Of a stretch of DNA of 64,000 bases, positions 18,708 through 28,226 are shown piece after piece. The stretch covers positions 70,453-134,452 of the forward strand of contig NZ_FNRJ01000002.1 in NCBI RefSeq assembly GCF_900107855.1. Reading direction: 5' to 3'. Each line of letters opens with the position of its first letter. Within the stretch, counting starts at the first letter, position 1. The notes below the pieces were generated by a model, which made no database searches, was not told the origin of the DNA, and was given only the letters and a program-made list of their open reading frames with translations. This stretch comes from Marinobacterium iners DSM 11526 (GTDB lineage Bacteria > Pseudomonadota > Gammaproteobacteria > Pseudomonadales > Balneatricaceae). The position numbers and the translations under genes were made by a program.

Positions 18708-19712
18708 CTACCCTTCCGTCACCAGACGCATGGCGGCCCCAAGAGCTGTCAAGGCACTGCCCCGCCCAAGGTCATCAATCATGGCATGCAGAGCAAATCC
18801 GGCTTCGCCTTCAGCCCCCGGACGTAGCCGCGCCACAACCACTTGTTGCTGACCGATTGCATCTTTGATGAGACTCGGAACCTGTTTGGCATGTTGATCA
18901 AAACACACACCTGGAGCCTTATCCATCAACTGCTGAACCTCATCCATATTCAGCGGCTGGTGCGTTTCAGCCTGAATTACCACCATGTCGCCATAAAATA
19001 CCGGCACTTGAACGGCACTGACTTCCAGCTCCAGCCCCTCATCATCCAGTACAAGCGGCAACTGGGTACGCACAGCCGCTTCGATGTCGGTGTAACCGCT
19101 GTCAAGCAGAGTACCAACCTGCGGTATCAGGTTAAACGCAATCTGCTGGCCGAAATGACCTGACTCAGGGTCTCGTCCATTCAACAGCCGTGCCGTCTCG
19201 GATGCCAAGGCTTCGACACCGGGATGCCCTGCTGAAGAAACCGGGCTCAACAACACGAGATTCGCTTTCAGAATCTCGCAAGCACGATGCAAAGGAGCCA
19301 GCGCCAGCGCGGCTGCAATGGTAGCCGAATTCGGGATACCGATAACACGACCTGGATCAAGCGAAGCAAGCTCATCACCATTCAGCTCGGGAACGGTCAG
19401 AAATACCTGACCCACCTCGTATCGCTGAGGGTACAGGTCGATGACCCGGCCCGGAGCCGCAAGCAGAGCCTGCTTCAGCTCGGGGCCAAGTTCGGCCTCA
19501 CAGACAAACGTGAGCTGCGGTAACGACGAATCGAAAGCATCCAGAGGGCGGGTTCGATGCGCATGCCCTCTGAACATCAGGCTGCGCCCAGCCTGCTCTT
19601 CAGGTTCAAACAGGGTGAGAGTGTCGACTTCGAAGGTCGACTCATCCAGCAGTTCGAGCAGTTTCTCACCGGCCAGCGTGGCAGGCCCCAGCAGTGCAAT
19701 CTTCAACGGCAT
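18708..19712 (-). CDS. Aspartate-semialdehyde dehydrogenase-like protein (Usg type), probably non-catalytic
   Basis: A 334-aa homologue of aspartate-semialdehyde dehydrogenase (ASADH). The N-terminal dinucleotide fold is recognisable (KIALLGPATLAGEKLLELL) and the dimerisation domain is intact. The active-site segment reads GIPNSATIAAALAL, with Ser129 where true ASADH has the catalytic Cys in PNCST. This is typical of the Usg paralogue that follows asd in many gammaproteobacteria; its role is unknown. It lies between asd and fimV and is separated from asd by a terminator, so it probably has its own promoter. Confidence 0.85.
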   Translation of the reverse strand: MPLKIALLGPATLAGEKLLELLDESTFEVDTLTLFEPEEQAGRSLMFRGHAHRTRPLDAFDSSLPQLTFVCEAELGPELKQALLAAPGRVIDLYPQRYEVGQVFLTVPELNGDELASLDPGRVIGIPNSATIAAALALAPLHRACEILKANLVLLSPVSSAGHPGVEALASETARLLNGRDPESGHFGQQIAFNLIPQVGTLLDSGYTDIEAAVRTQLPLVLDDEGLELEVSAVQVPVFYGDMVVIQAETHQPLNMDEVQQLMDKAPGVCFDQHAKQVPSLIKDAIGQQQVVVARLRPGAEGEAGFALHAMIDDLGRGSALTALGAAMRLVTEG

Positions 19713-19783
19713 ATTGGTCAGTTTCTCTCACAGGCCTTCAGAACAGTCAGCGATCTGCGGCACATTTACTTCAGTGTATAAGC

Positions 19784-19812
19784 AAAACAGCCCGGACGTA
19801 CGCCGGGCTGTT
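19784..19812 (-). terminator. Terminator after asd
   Basis: AACAGCCCGG and CCGGGCTGTT form a perfect 10-base stem with a 7-base loop (19786-19812). On the minus strand the T-run (TTTTGC) follows at 19787-19783. It ends the leucine/asd transcript. Confidence 0.85.
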
Positions 19813-19835
19813 GAAAAAGCTATTGCTGAACGCTA

Positions 19836-20951
19836 TCAGCGCTCGATCAGAATGCGCAGGATACGGCGCAGCGGTTCGGCCGCACCCCAGAGCAGCTGGT
19901 CACCCACACTGAACGCATTGAGGAAGGTCGGCCCCATCTTCATTTTGCGCAGACGCCCAACAGGCACATTCAGCGTACCGGTCACCTTGGTCGGCGACAG
20001 ATCACGCATGGTGATTTCACGCTCGTTCGGTACCACGCTGACCCAGTCGTTGGCTTCGGCGATCATCTGCTCGATCTCGTCCAGCGGCAGATCCTGCTTC
20101 AGCTTCACGGTGAACGCCTGGCTGTGACAACGCATGGCGCCGATGCGCACACAGGTACCATCGATGGGAATCGGGCTGTCGGACAGGCCGAGGATTTTGT
20201 TGGTTTCAACAAAACCTTTCCACTCTTCCTTGCTCTGACCGTCTTCCACCGCCTTGTCGATCCAGGGGATCAAAGAGCCAGCCAGGGGCACACCGAAGTT
20301 ATCGGTGGCAAAGGCATCACCGCGCATGGTGTCGACGACCTGACGGTCGATATCCAGGATGGCAGAAGCCGGGTCGGCCAATAGCGCTTCGGAACCGGCG
20401 TGGATCTGGCCCATCTGGGTGATCAGTTCACGCATGTTCTTGGCACCGGCACCGGACGCTGCCTGATAGGTCATGGAGGAGATCCATTCGATATGACCGG
20501 CCTTGAACAGACCACCCAAACCCATCAACATCAGAGAAACGGTGCAGTTGCCGCCAACAAAGTTCTTGATACCGGCGTCGATGCCACGGTCGATCACATC
20601 ACGATTGACCGGGTCCAGCACGATCAGGCTGTCATCGGCCATGCGCAGAGTAGAGGCCGCATCGATCCAGTAGCCATTCCAGCCAGACTCACGCAGTTTC
20701 TGGAACACTTCAGTCGTGTAGTCACCGCCCTGGCAGGAAACAATGGCGTCCATCTGCTTCAGCTCGTTGATATCACGCGCATCTTTCAGTGCCGGGATAT
20801 CCTTGCCGATGTCGGGACCTGCCGCTCCGGTCTGGGAAGTAGTGAAGAAAACCGGCTCCGCAATATGGTTGAAGTCGTTCTCTTCCAGCATGCGCTGCAT
20901 CAGAACCGAGCCGACCATACCACGCCAGCCTACAAAACCTACACGCTTCAT
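19836..20951 (-). CDS. asd: Aspartate-semialdehyde dehydrogenase
   Basis: Reduces aspartyl phosphate to the semialdehyde, the branch point to lysine, diaminopimelate, threonine and methionine. It is 371 aa from ATG 20951. The NADP loop is [14 protein letters not shown] at the N-terminus, and the catalytic C136 lies in [23 protein letters not shown] and GAMRCHSQA (substrate-binding Arg and catalytic His region) follow. The frame begins 4 codons earlier at 20963, but GGGGG lies 5 bases before ATG 20951. It is last in leuC-leuD-leuB-asd. Confidence 0.97.
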   Translation of the reverse strand: MKRVGFVGWRGMVGSVLMQRMLEENDFNHIAEPVFFTTSQTGAAGPDIGKDIPALKDARDINELKQMDAIVSCQGGDYTTEVFQKLRESGWNGYWIDAASTLRMADDSLIVLDPVNRDVIDRGIDAGIKNFVGGNCTVSLMLMGLGGLFKAGHIEWISSMTYQAASGAGAKNMRELITQMGQIHAGSEALLADPASAILDIDRQVVDTMRGDAFATDNFGVPLAGSLIPWIDKAVEDGQSKEEWKGFVETNKILGLSDSPIPIDGTCVRIGAMRCHSQAFTVKLKQDLPLDEIEQMIAEANDWVSVVPNEREITMRDLSPTKVTGTLNVPVGRLRKMKMGPTFLNAFSVGDQLLWGAAEPLRRILRILIER

Positions 20952-21001
20952 TCGTGCCCCCAAATATAATTAGCTTTAAAACGAATCCCGAATACGAAAC
21001 A

Positions 21002-21038
21002 CCGGGCAACGGCAGCTCCAGGCTGCTCAGTTACCCGG
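21002..21038 (-). repeat. Two-part hairpin between leuB and asd
   Basis: An outer 9-base stem (CCGGGTAAC with GTTGCCCGG, one G-T pair) encloses an inner 5-base stem (GCAGC with GCTGC) on the minus strand. Only TGTTTCG follows, so it is a partial terminator at most, or an intercistronic mRNA-protecting hairpin that sets the asd level relative to leuB. Confidence 0.6.
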
Positions 21039-21053
21039 CGGATACGGACGAAA

Positions 21054-22136
21054 TCAGGCGTTCAGTGCGGCAACAACCGCATCACCCATTTCGGTGGTGC
21101 TGACCGCGCGCATGCCTTCGGACATGATATCCGGCGTACGCAGATTCTGATCCAGCACCTTGCTCACGGCGGCTTCAATCTGATCAGCCGCTTCGCCCGC
21201 ATTCAGGGAATAACGCAACATCATAGCGACTGAGAGGATGGTTGCCAACGGATTCGCCTTGCCCTGACCGGCAATATCCGGTGCAGAACCGTGACAGGGC
21301 TCGTACATGCCCTTGCCGTTTTCATCCAGTGACGCGGACGGCAACATGCCGATGGAACCGGTCAGCATGGCCGCAGCGTCAGACAGAATGTCACCGAACA
21401 TGTTGCCGGTTACGACCACATCGAACTGTTTCGGCGCACGCACCAACTGCATGGCGGCGTTGTCCACGTACATGTGGCTAAGCTCCACGTCCGGGTACTC
21501 GCTTTTCAGCTCTTCCATGATCTCGCGCCAGAGCACGGTCACTTCCAATACGTTGGCTTTGTCGACCGAACACAGGCGCTTGTTGCGCGCACGGGCCGCT
21601 TCAAACGCGACACGCCCGATGCGGCGGATTTCGTTTTCATCGTAGACGTAGGTGTTGAAGCCTTCACGGATGCCGCCTTCCTTCTCGCGAACGCCGCGCG
21701 GCTGGCCAAAGTAGATGCCGCCGGTCAGTTCACGCACGATCAGGATATCCAGACCGGAAACGATTTCCGGCTTCAGCGTAGAAGCGTGTGCCAGCTGCGG
21801 ATAGAGAATCGCCGGACGCAGGTTACCAAACAGCTGCAACTGGGAGCGGATACCCAGCAGACCCTTTTCCGGACGGATGGCGAAGTCGGGGTTGGTGTCC
21901 CACTTGGGGCCACCGACGGCACCCAGCAGAATCGCATCGGCCTGTTTGCAGGCGGCCAGCGTCTCATCCGGCAGCGGTACGCCGGTGGCGTCGATGGCAG
22001 CACCGCCGACCAGTGCTTCGCTGATCTCCAGCCCCAGCTCAAAACGTGCGTTGACCACATCCAGCACCTTGCGTGCTTCGGTTACGATCTCGGGACCAAT
22101 GCCGTCACCCGGCAGTACCAGTATTTTCTTGCCCAT
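21054..22136 (-). CDS. leuB: 3-isopropylmalate dehydrogenase LeuB
   Basis: NAD-dependent oxidative decarboxylase of leucine synthesis. It is 360 aa. Visible signature segments are [11 protein letters not shown] at the N-terminus, [15 protein letters not shown] near 140, and [22 protein letters not shown] near 240, carrying the metal-binding Asp residues. GAGGAAG lies before the ATG. It lies 30 bases after leuD. Confidence 0.98.
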   Translation of the reverse strand: MGKKILVLPGDGIGPEIVTEARKVLDVVNARFELGLEISEALVGGAAIDATGVPLPDETLAACKQADAILLGAVGGPKWDTNPDFAIRPEKGLLGIRSQLQLFGNLRPAILYPQLAHASTLKPEIVSGLDILIVRELTGGIYFGQPRGVREKEGGIREGFNTYVYDENEIRRIGRVAFEAARARNKRLCSVDKANVLEVTVLWREIMEELKSEYPDVELSHMYVDNAAMQLVRAPKQFDVVVTGNMFGDILSDAAAMLTGSIGMLPSASLDENGKGMYEPCHGSAPDIAGQGKANPLATILSVAMMLRYSLNAGEAADQIEAAVSKVLDQNLRTPDIMSEGMRAVSTTEMGDAVVAALNA

Positions 22137-22166
22137 CTGGGTTCTTCCTCAAAAATTCAGTTCAGT

Positions 22167-22814
22167 TTACTTGATCGCATCAAACAGCCAAGGTGCTTCC
22201 TGACGACGGCGCGCTTCATACGCCTTGATCTCGTCCGCGTGCTGCAGGGTCAGGCCGATATCATCCAGACCGTTGAGCAGACAGTGTTTGCGGAAATTGT
22301 CGACTTCAAAGGCAAACTCTTCGCCGAACGGGGTAACCACAACCTGACGCTCCAGATCCACGGTCAGCTGATAGCCTTCAGTCGCTTCAACCTCTTTGAA
22401 CAGCTGGTCCACCTGTGCCTCGGGCAGCACGATCGGCAGCAGGCCGTTCTTGAAGCAGTTGTTGTAGAAGATATCGGCAAAGCTCGGCGCAATGATGGCA
22501 CGAATACCGAAATCATCCAGCGCCCAGGGCGCGTGTTCACGACTGGAGCCGCAGCCGAAGTTTTCCCGCGCCAGCAGCACACTGGTGCCCTGGTAGCGTG
22601 ACTGGTTAAGCACGAAATCCGGGTTCAGCGGACGACCGGCGCAATCCTGATCCGGCTGACCTTCATCCAGATAACGCAGCTCGTCGAACAGGTTCGGGCC
22701 AAAACCGGCACGCTTGATCGATTTCAGAAACTGCTTGGGAATGATCATATCGGTATCGACGTTGGCACGATCCAGCGGCGCAGCAATACCGGTGTGTTGG
22801 GTAAATTGTCTCAT
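22167..22814 (-). CDS. leuD: 3-isopropylmalate dehydratase small subunit LeuD
   Basis: The swivel-domain partner of LeuC in isomerising 2- to 3-isopropylmalate. It is 215 aa, with N-terminal [13 protein letters not shown] and the active-site loop [14 protein letters not shown] near residue 75. It starts 14 bases after the leuC stop. Confidence 0.98.
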   Translation of the reverse strand: MRQFTQHTGIAAPLDRANVDTDMIIPKQFLKSIKRAGFGPNLFDELRYLDEGQPDQDCAGRPLNPDFVLNQSRYQGTSVLLARENFGCGSSREHAPWALDDFGIRAIIAPSFADIFYNNCFKNGLLPIVLPEAQVDQLFKEVEATEGYQLTVDLERQVVVTPFGEEFAFEVDNFRKHCLLNGLDDIGLTLQHADEIKAYEARRRQEAPWLFDAIK

Positions 22815-22828
22815 TTCGCTCTCCCGTC

Positions 22829-24247
<1,419 letters not shown>

Positions 24248-24319
24248 GTTATCTCCCCTCATGTTATCCGGTCTCATGGCAATAGGTGATCATCCTAGTG
24301 CAGCCTTGCCCAACACACA

Positions 24320-24357
24320 AATTCATAATTTTTATGATTTGAATTCCGAAAAGGAAT
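24320..24357. promoter_or_regulatory. Palindromic elements in the leuC / lysR gap
   Basis: Three symmetric elements are packed together. TCATAA-TTT-TTATGA (24323-24337) lies inside AATTCA...TGAATT (24320-24345). Next to it is ATTCC-N5-GGAAT (24343-24357), which contains the T-N11-A spacing (24344 and 24356) typical of LysR-type operators. They lie 43-80 bases before the LysR start and about 75-110 before leuC. This makes them likely binding sites for the divergent LysR protein; that is inferred. Confidence 0.55.
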
Positions 24358-24399
24358 AGATAGACTAAGCCATATCTCTTCACCGGAATCAGCGATTGC

Positions 24400-25269
24400 A
24401 TGGATACTGCCGGACTGCATGCCTTTGTCACCGTGGCCGACTGCGGCTCTTTCTCCCAAGCCGCCCAACTTCTGTTTCTGACCCAGTCCGCGGTGAGCAA
24501 ACGCATCGCCCTACTGGAAAGCCAGCTCGATTGCCGCCTGTTTGACCGCATCGGCCGCCAGGTGATGCTGACCGAAGCCGGTTTGGCGCTGCTGCCGCGC
24601 GCACGCCAGATTCTACTGTCGATTGAGGATGCCGAACGCATGTTGGGCAATCTGTCCGGCATGATCGGCGGGCGACTGGCACTGGCCACCAGCCATCACA
24701 TCAGCCTGCATCGCCTGCCGCCGATTCTCAAAACCTTTGTCGATCGTTTCCCTGAGGTTGAGCTGGATCTGCAGTTTGCTGCCTCGGAGGTCGCCTATGA
24801 AGGCGTCCTCAAGGGCGAGCTGGAATTGGCGCTGATTACACTGGCACCGGAACAGGACGACCGTATTTGTGCACGTACCGTATGGCATGATCGGCTGCAA
24901 TATATGGTGGCGCGTAATCATCCACTGGCACAACTAAACCGCCCCTCACTCACCGAACTGAACCGCTACCCGGCCATTCTGCCCGGTGCCGATACCTTTA
25001 CCCACCAACGCGTGAGGCAGCAACTGGCGCTGCAGGGACTGGAACCAAATCTTGGCATGAGCACCGATTATCTGGATACCATACGCATGATGGTAAGCAT
25101 TGGCCTTGGCTGGAGTCTGCTGCCAGAGACCATGATTGATGACCAGCTGGTACGACTGAATACCGGCACCGAACCAATCGTGCGCCCGCTGGGCTATATC
25201 CACCACCGTGACCGCACCCTGAGCAATGCGGCGCGGGAACTGGTCAAGCTGCTTGAACCCGGCGTTTAA
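24400..25269 (+). CDS. LysR-family transcriptional regulator
   Basis: A 289-aa regulator. The winged helix-turn-helix is at residues 1-60 (FVTVADCGSFSQAAQLLFLTQSAVSKRI is the recognition region, split here by no gap), followed by an effector-binding domain. It is divergent from leuC with palindromes between them, the usual LysR arrangement, so control of the leuCDB-asd transcript and itself is the natural guess. The same neighbour position is occupied by a LysR gene in Pseudomonas as I recall. The effector is unknown. Confidence 0.9.
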   Translation: MDTAGLHAFVTVADCGSFSQAAQLLFLTQSAVSKRIALLESQLDCRLFDRIGRQVMLTEAGLALLPRARQILLSIEDAERMLGNLSGMIGGRLALATSHHISLHRLPPILKTFVDRFPEVELDLQFAASEVAYEGVLKGELELALITLAPEQDDRICARTVWHDRLQYMVARNHPLAQLNRPSLTELNRYPAILPGADTFTHQRVRQQLALQGLEPNLGMSTDYLDTIRMMVSIGLGWSLLPETMIDDQLVRLNTGTEPIVRPLGYIHHRDRTLSNAARELVKLLEPGV

Positions 25270-25327
25270 TCTGTACCGCGCATGGTTTAAGATCAAAACC
25301 CCTCCAGCCCACGCGGAGTCCTGACAG

Positions 25328-26227
25328 GTGAGCGAGCAACTATTGAACATCATGCGCCAGTGGCTCGATCAACTGGAGCAACACACCACCGGCGAGCAAC
25401 CAGGCTGGGAACAACTGCAGCAGCTGCTGAACAAGGTCAATGACCGGCAACTGCCCGAGGAACACGCCGAACTGTTGCTGAAACTGACCCGCCAGAGCGC
25501 CGGTTTCAATCGCTTCGCCACCGAACTTCTGCAACAGGCCGAACAGGGCAGCATCGACTCTGAACAGTTGCTTGAGCACTTCAAGCAACATCTGGATGAG
25601 CTGACGCGTGACTGGGTGTTGCACAGCTGGCAGCTGCCGGAACAGCTCGGCATGCTGCTGGGCCTGTTCAATCTGCAGCAGGCACCATGGCAGGACAGCC
25701 TGAACCAGTTTACCCAACTGCTGACAGGACTGCTGGCCAATCTGCAACCGCTTACCCGGCCCGACCTGATCAGTCAGCTGCGAGAGTCCATCAGCCTGCT
25801 GGAGCGCTTTCAGCAGGCACGTACCGCCTACATGGCTCAACTGAGCGCTATCAATACCCTGGCGCTGGAGCGGATGAGCGAACAGCTTGAGCGGGATGCC
25901 ATTACCGATATCGACCATCTGCACCAACTCTGGATCGAATGCTATGAGTCGGTGTACCAACAACGAATTGCCAGCGAAGAGTACAGCCTGGCCCTGGGTG
26001 AAATCAGCAACGCCGCCATGGCGCTGCGCCAGGGCTGGCAGCAGCAGCGCGACCGCTTCTGTTCGGCCCTGGGGCTGGTAACCGACACCCGCCATGACGA
26101 ACTGGCCCTGCGCCATCATCAGCTGCGCCGTCGGGTACGCACGCTTGAGCGCGAGCTGCAGCAGTTGCGCGCAGTGCACGCCCCCGCTTCCGATCACAAG
26201 GACACCCATGCCCAAGATCAGTCTTGA
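25328..26227 (+). CDS. phaE: Class III PHA synthase subunit PhaE
   Basis: A 299-aa, Gln/Leu-rich, mostly helical protein without membrane segments. It overlaps the start of a class III PHA synthase. Segments such as WLDQLEQ, the central LERFQQARTAYMAQL and YESVYQQRIASEEYSLALGEISNA near residue 200, and the C-terminal coiled coil (RRRVRTLERELQQLR) fit PhaE, which forms the active PhaE-PhaC complex. It is somewhat shorter than the Allochromatium protein I recall (about 357 aa). The start is GTG 25328, with GGAG 9 bases before it. An antisense frame of similar size is a composition artefact. Confidence 0.85.
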   Translation: MSEQLLNIMRQWLDQLEQHTTGEQPGWEQLQQLLNKVNDRQLPEEHAELLLKLTRQSAGFNRFATELLQQAEQGSIDSEQLLEHFKQHLDELTRDWVLHSWQLPEQLGMLLGLFNLQQAPWQDSLNQFTQLLTGLLANLQPLTRPDLISQLRESISLLERFQQARTAYMAQLSAINTLALERMSEQLERDAITDIDHLHQLWIECYESVYQQRIASEEYSLALGEISNAAMALRQGWQQQRDRFCSALGLVTDTRHDELALRHHQLRRRVRTLERELQQLRAVHAPASDHKDTHAQDQS

Positions 26228-27278
26228 TGCCGAGCGTGCCCGCCAACAACTGGCCGCACAAACACAACATCTGAATGACAGCATCAGCAACCTCAGTCAG
26301 CTGGACAGCCGCCACCAGAGCGCCGAACGGAATGAAATTTTCAGCGCCGATGGCGTGCGTCTTTACCACTATCACCCCACAACACGCTCGCGCACTCAGA
26401 CCCCGCTGCTGATCTGTTATGCGCTGGTCAATCGTCCCTGGGTGCTGGATCTCAGCCCCGAGCGCTCGTTTATTCGCCGCCTGTTGGATGAAGGCATTCC
26501 CGTCTACCTGATCGACTGGGGTTATCCGAGTCGCAGCGACCGTTTTCTGCAGCTCGAAGACTATCTTGAGGACTATCTGGACCGCTGCGTGGACCGGGTG
26601 TTGCAGCACAGCGCCGGAGAAAAACTGAATCTGGCCGGCATCTGTCAAGGGGGGGTATTAAGCCTCTGTTATACCGCCTTGCATCCCGATAAGGTTCGCA
26701 ACTTGATTACGCTGGTAACACCTGTCGACAGCGCCCAACCGAGCTTCAGACTTGGACGGCTGACCGCCCATATCGACCTGGAGCTGGCAGGCGCTGCCTA
26801 CGGCAATCTGCCAGGGCCGTTGCTCAACGAGATTTATCAGGCACTCAAACCGATGCGACTGGGGCTGGAAAAGCGGCTTCGAGCGGGCAAGGAGCTGAGC
26901 GGCGATTCCGAGCGCGCACTGAACTATCTGCTGATGGAGCGCTGGCTCAATGATTGCCCGGATCTTGCCAGTGCGGCGCTGCAGGAGTTTGTACAGCTGT
27001 TTTTCAGGGACAACGCCCTGCTGAAACCGGAAGGATTTGAACTGGCTGGTGAAACTCTGAGGATGCAGGCGCTGACACAACCCCTGCTCAATATCTTCGG
27101 TCTGTCAGACCATTTGGTACCGCCGGAAACCGCTTCTGCACTAAAACAGATCACCGGCAGTGGCGACTACACTGAACTTACGGTCAAGGCAGGTCATATC
27201 GGTACCCTGACCGGGCGCAGGGCTCTGGAGAAGGTCCCAACCGCCATTGCACAATGGCTCAGGCAGCGGGACTTTTAA
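26208..27278 (+). CDS. phaC: Class III PHA synthase catalytic subunit PhaC
   Basis: Polymerises (R)-3-hydroxyacyl-CoA into PHA. It is 356 aa from ATG 26208, the class III size (Allochromatium PhaC is about 355). The synthase box GICQGG gives the catalytic C146. Asp301 (GLSDHLVPP) and His330 (KAGHIG) complete the triad, within three residues of the Allochromatium positions I recall. The frame extends back to 26094, but that part lies inside phaE in another frame. It overlaps phaE by 20 bases (coupled) and converges on phaR. A class I synthase is encoded at 56725. Confidence 0.94.
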   Translation: MPKISLDAERARQQLAAQTQHLNDSISNLSQLDSRHQSAERNEIFSADGVRLYHYHPTTRSRTQTPLLICYALVNRPWVLDLSPERSFIRRLLDEGIPVYLIDWGYPSRSDRFLQLEDYLEDYLDRCVDRVLQHSAGEKLNLAGICQGGVLSLCYTALHPDKVRNLITLVTPVDSAQPSFRLGRLTAHIDLELAGAAYGNLPGPLLNEIYQALKPMRLGLEKRLRAGKELSGDSERALNYLLMERWLNDCPDLASAALQEFVQLFFRDNALLKPEGFELAGETLRMQALTQPLLNIFGLSDHLVPPETASALKQITGSGDYTELTVKAGHIGTLTGRRALEKVPTAIAQWLRQRDF

Positions 27279-27316
27279 TCAGTAACTGGTAAGCAGGTAA
27301 CAGGCCGAAAGCGGTT

Positions 27317-27892
27317 TTACGTCTTGCTTGATTTGCTGCTGGACGCAGCCTTTGTGCTATCGCCGGTTTTGGCTGTTTCCTGCGTCGCTTCAGTCTTGGC
27401 TGATGCGTCCGCGGTTTGCTCTTCTTCAGTGGCTTCAGAGCCTCGAGGGGCAAACATGTTCCACACCGCCATATTCTGATCGGCAAAGCGCCCCATCATG
27501 GTCAGCGGGTTGGCTGCGCCCATCATGGTCTGCATCTGCTCACGGATCCGATCCTGATGCTCGAGGAAGGCGGCAATACTCTGCTCCAGATACTGACTCA
27601 TCATCCCCTGCATGCTGTCGCCATAGAAGCGGATCAGCTGCTGCAGGACCTGATTGGTCAGCAGGGTGCCATGCCCTTCCGCCTCCTGCTCACTGATGAT
27701 CTGCAGCAGAATGTTGCGGGTCAGGTCGTTACCGGTCTTGGAGTCCTGAACCTGAAATTTCTCGCCACTGAGTACCAGCTGCTTCACGTCCTCAAGGGTG
27801 ACGTAACAACTGCGCGATGTATCGTACAGGCGTCGATTGGTGTATTTACGCAGAATCCGCACTGCCGCTTCTCCTGTTCCACTCTGACTCAT
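27317..27892 (-). CDS. phaR: PHA synthesis regulator PhaR
   Basis: A 191-aa DNA- and granule-binding repressor. The N-terminal DNA-binding domain shows VRILRKYTNRRLYDTSRSCYVTLEDV (seen in two parts: RILRKYTNRRLYDT and YVTLEDV). The PHB-accumulation regulatory domain follows (QVLQQLIRFYGDSMQGMMSQYLEQSIAAF, near 80-108). The C-terminal tail is Ala/Thr/Lys-rich and low in complexity. PhaR represses phasin and its own gene until PHA granules titrate it away. It lies 13 bases after the DUF6489 gene and converges on class III phaC. Confidence 0.93.
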   Translation of the reverse strand: MSQSGTGEAAVRILRKYTNRRLYDTSRSCYVTLEDVKQLVLSGEKFQVQDSKTGNDLTRNILLQIISEQEAEGHGTLLTNQVLQQLIRFYGDSMQGMMSQYLEQSIAAFLEHQDRIREQMQTMMGAANPLTMMGRFADQNMAVWNMFAPRGSEATEEEQTADASAKTEATQETAKTGDSTKAASSSKSSKT

Positions 27893-27905
27893 CCGTCACT
27901 TCCGT

Positions 27906-28160
27906 TCAGTCGGTATCGCGCTTGCTGCTTCCATACTGGTTCATCATGCTGAACAGCAGCTTCTGGAAAGCCTCCATCGAGCCGATACCGTTATTAAGAT
28001 AGGGCTTAAGCAGCGTGAGCGGGTCATAACCTTCCGCCCCCGCTTCCATCTGCTCACGCACCTTGGCAATCATCTCCTGCTGCAGGCTCGCCACATCGGG
28101 TAACCCCAGGGCTCGACGCAGCTCCTCCGGTGTCATCTCAATGTCAACTCTGAAGTTCAT
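27906..28160 (-). CDS. DUF6489-family small protein
   Basis: An 84-aa acidic soluble protein. The N-terminal beta-strand plus MTPEELRRALGLPDVASLQQ and the central DPLTLLKPYL fit the DUF6489 family as I recall it from proteobacteria; function is unknown. GGAG lies 5 bases before the ATG. It is the first gene of a two-gene unit with phaR, behind a promoter that carries a TGC-rich palindrome. This suggests a role in PHA granule biology or PhaR activity. That role is inferred from context only. Confidence 0.75.
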   Translation of the reverse strand: MNFRVDIEMTPEELRRALGLPDVASLQQEMIAKVREQMEAGAEGYDPLTLLKPYLNNGIGSMEAFQKLLFSMMNQYGSSKRDTD

Positions 28161-28196
28161 GTTTACTCCAACCGATCTGACCCGTAATTAAGGTTC

Positions 28197-28224
28197 ATAC
28201 TATAGCAACTGCAGTGCAAAACAA
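28197..28224 (-). promoter_or_regulatory. Promoter of the DUF6489-phaR unit with an embedded TGC-rich element
   Basis: On the minus strand, TTGTTT (28224-28219) and TAGTAT (28202-28197) are 16 bases apart. The spacer holds TTGCACTGCAGTTGC (28219-28205), with CTGCAG at its centre. A related element, TTGCATCGCAGTAAC, lies upstream of class I phaC (56525-56539). PhaR proteins are known to bind TGC-rich sites, so autoregulation is plausible. Confidence 0.5.
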
Positions 28225-28226
28225 CT

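Noticed and set aside
21474-22601. 375-aa plus-strand frame across leuB and leuD
   Set aside because: It is the reverse of two certain genes, with no motif; a high-GC frame artefact.
25340-26290. 316-aa minus-strand frame across phaE
   Set aside because: It is antisense to a well-supported gene, is Gln/Leu-rich because phaE is, and has no SD or family motif.
27279-27316. Terminator between class III phaC and phaR
   Set aside because: Only a 3-base stem (CCG-AAAG-CGG) with TTTT is visible, too weak to call.
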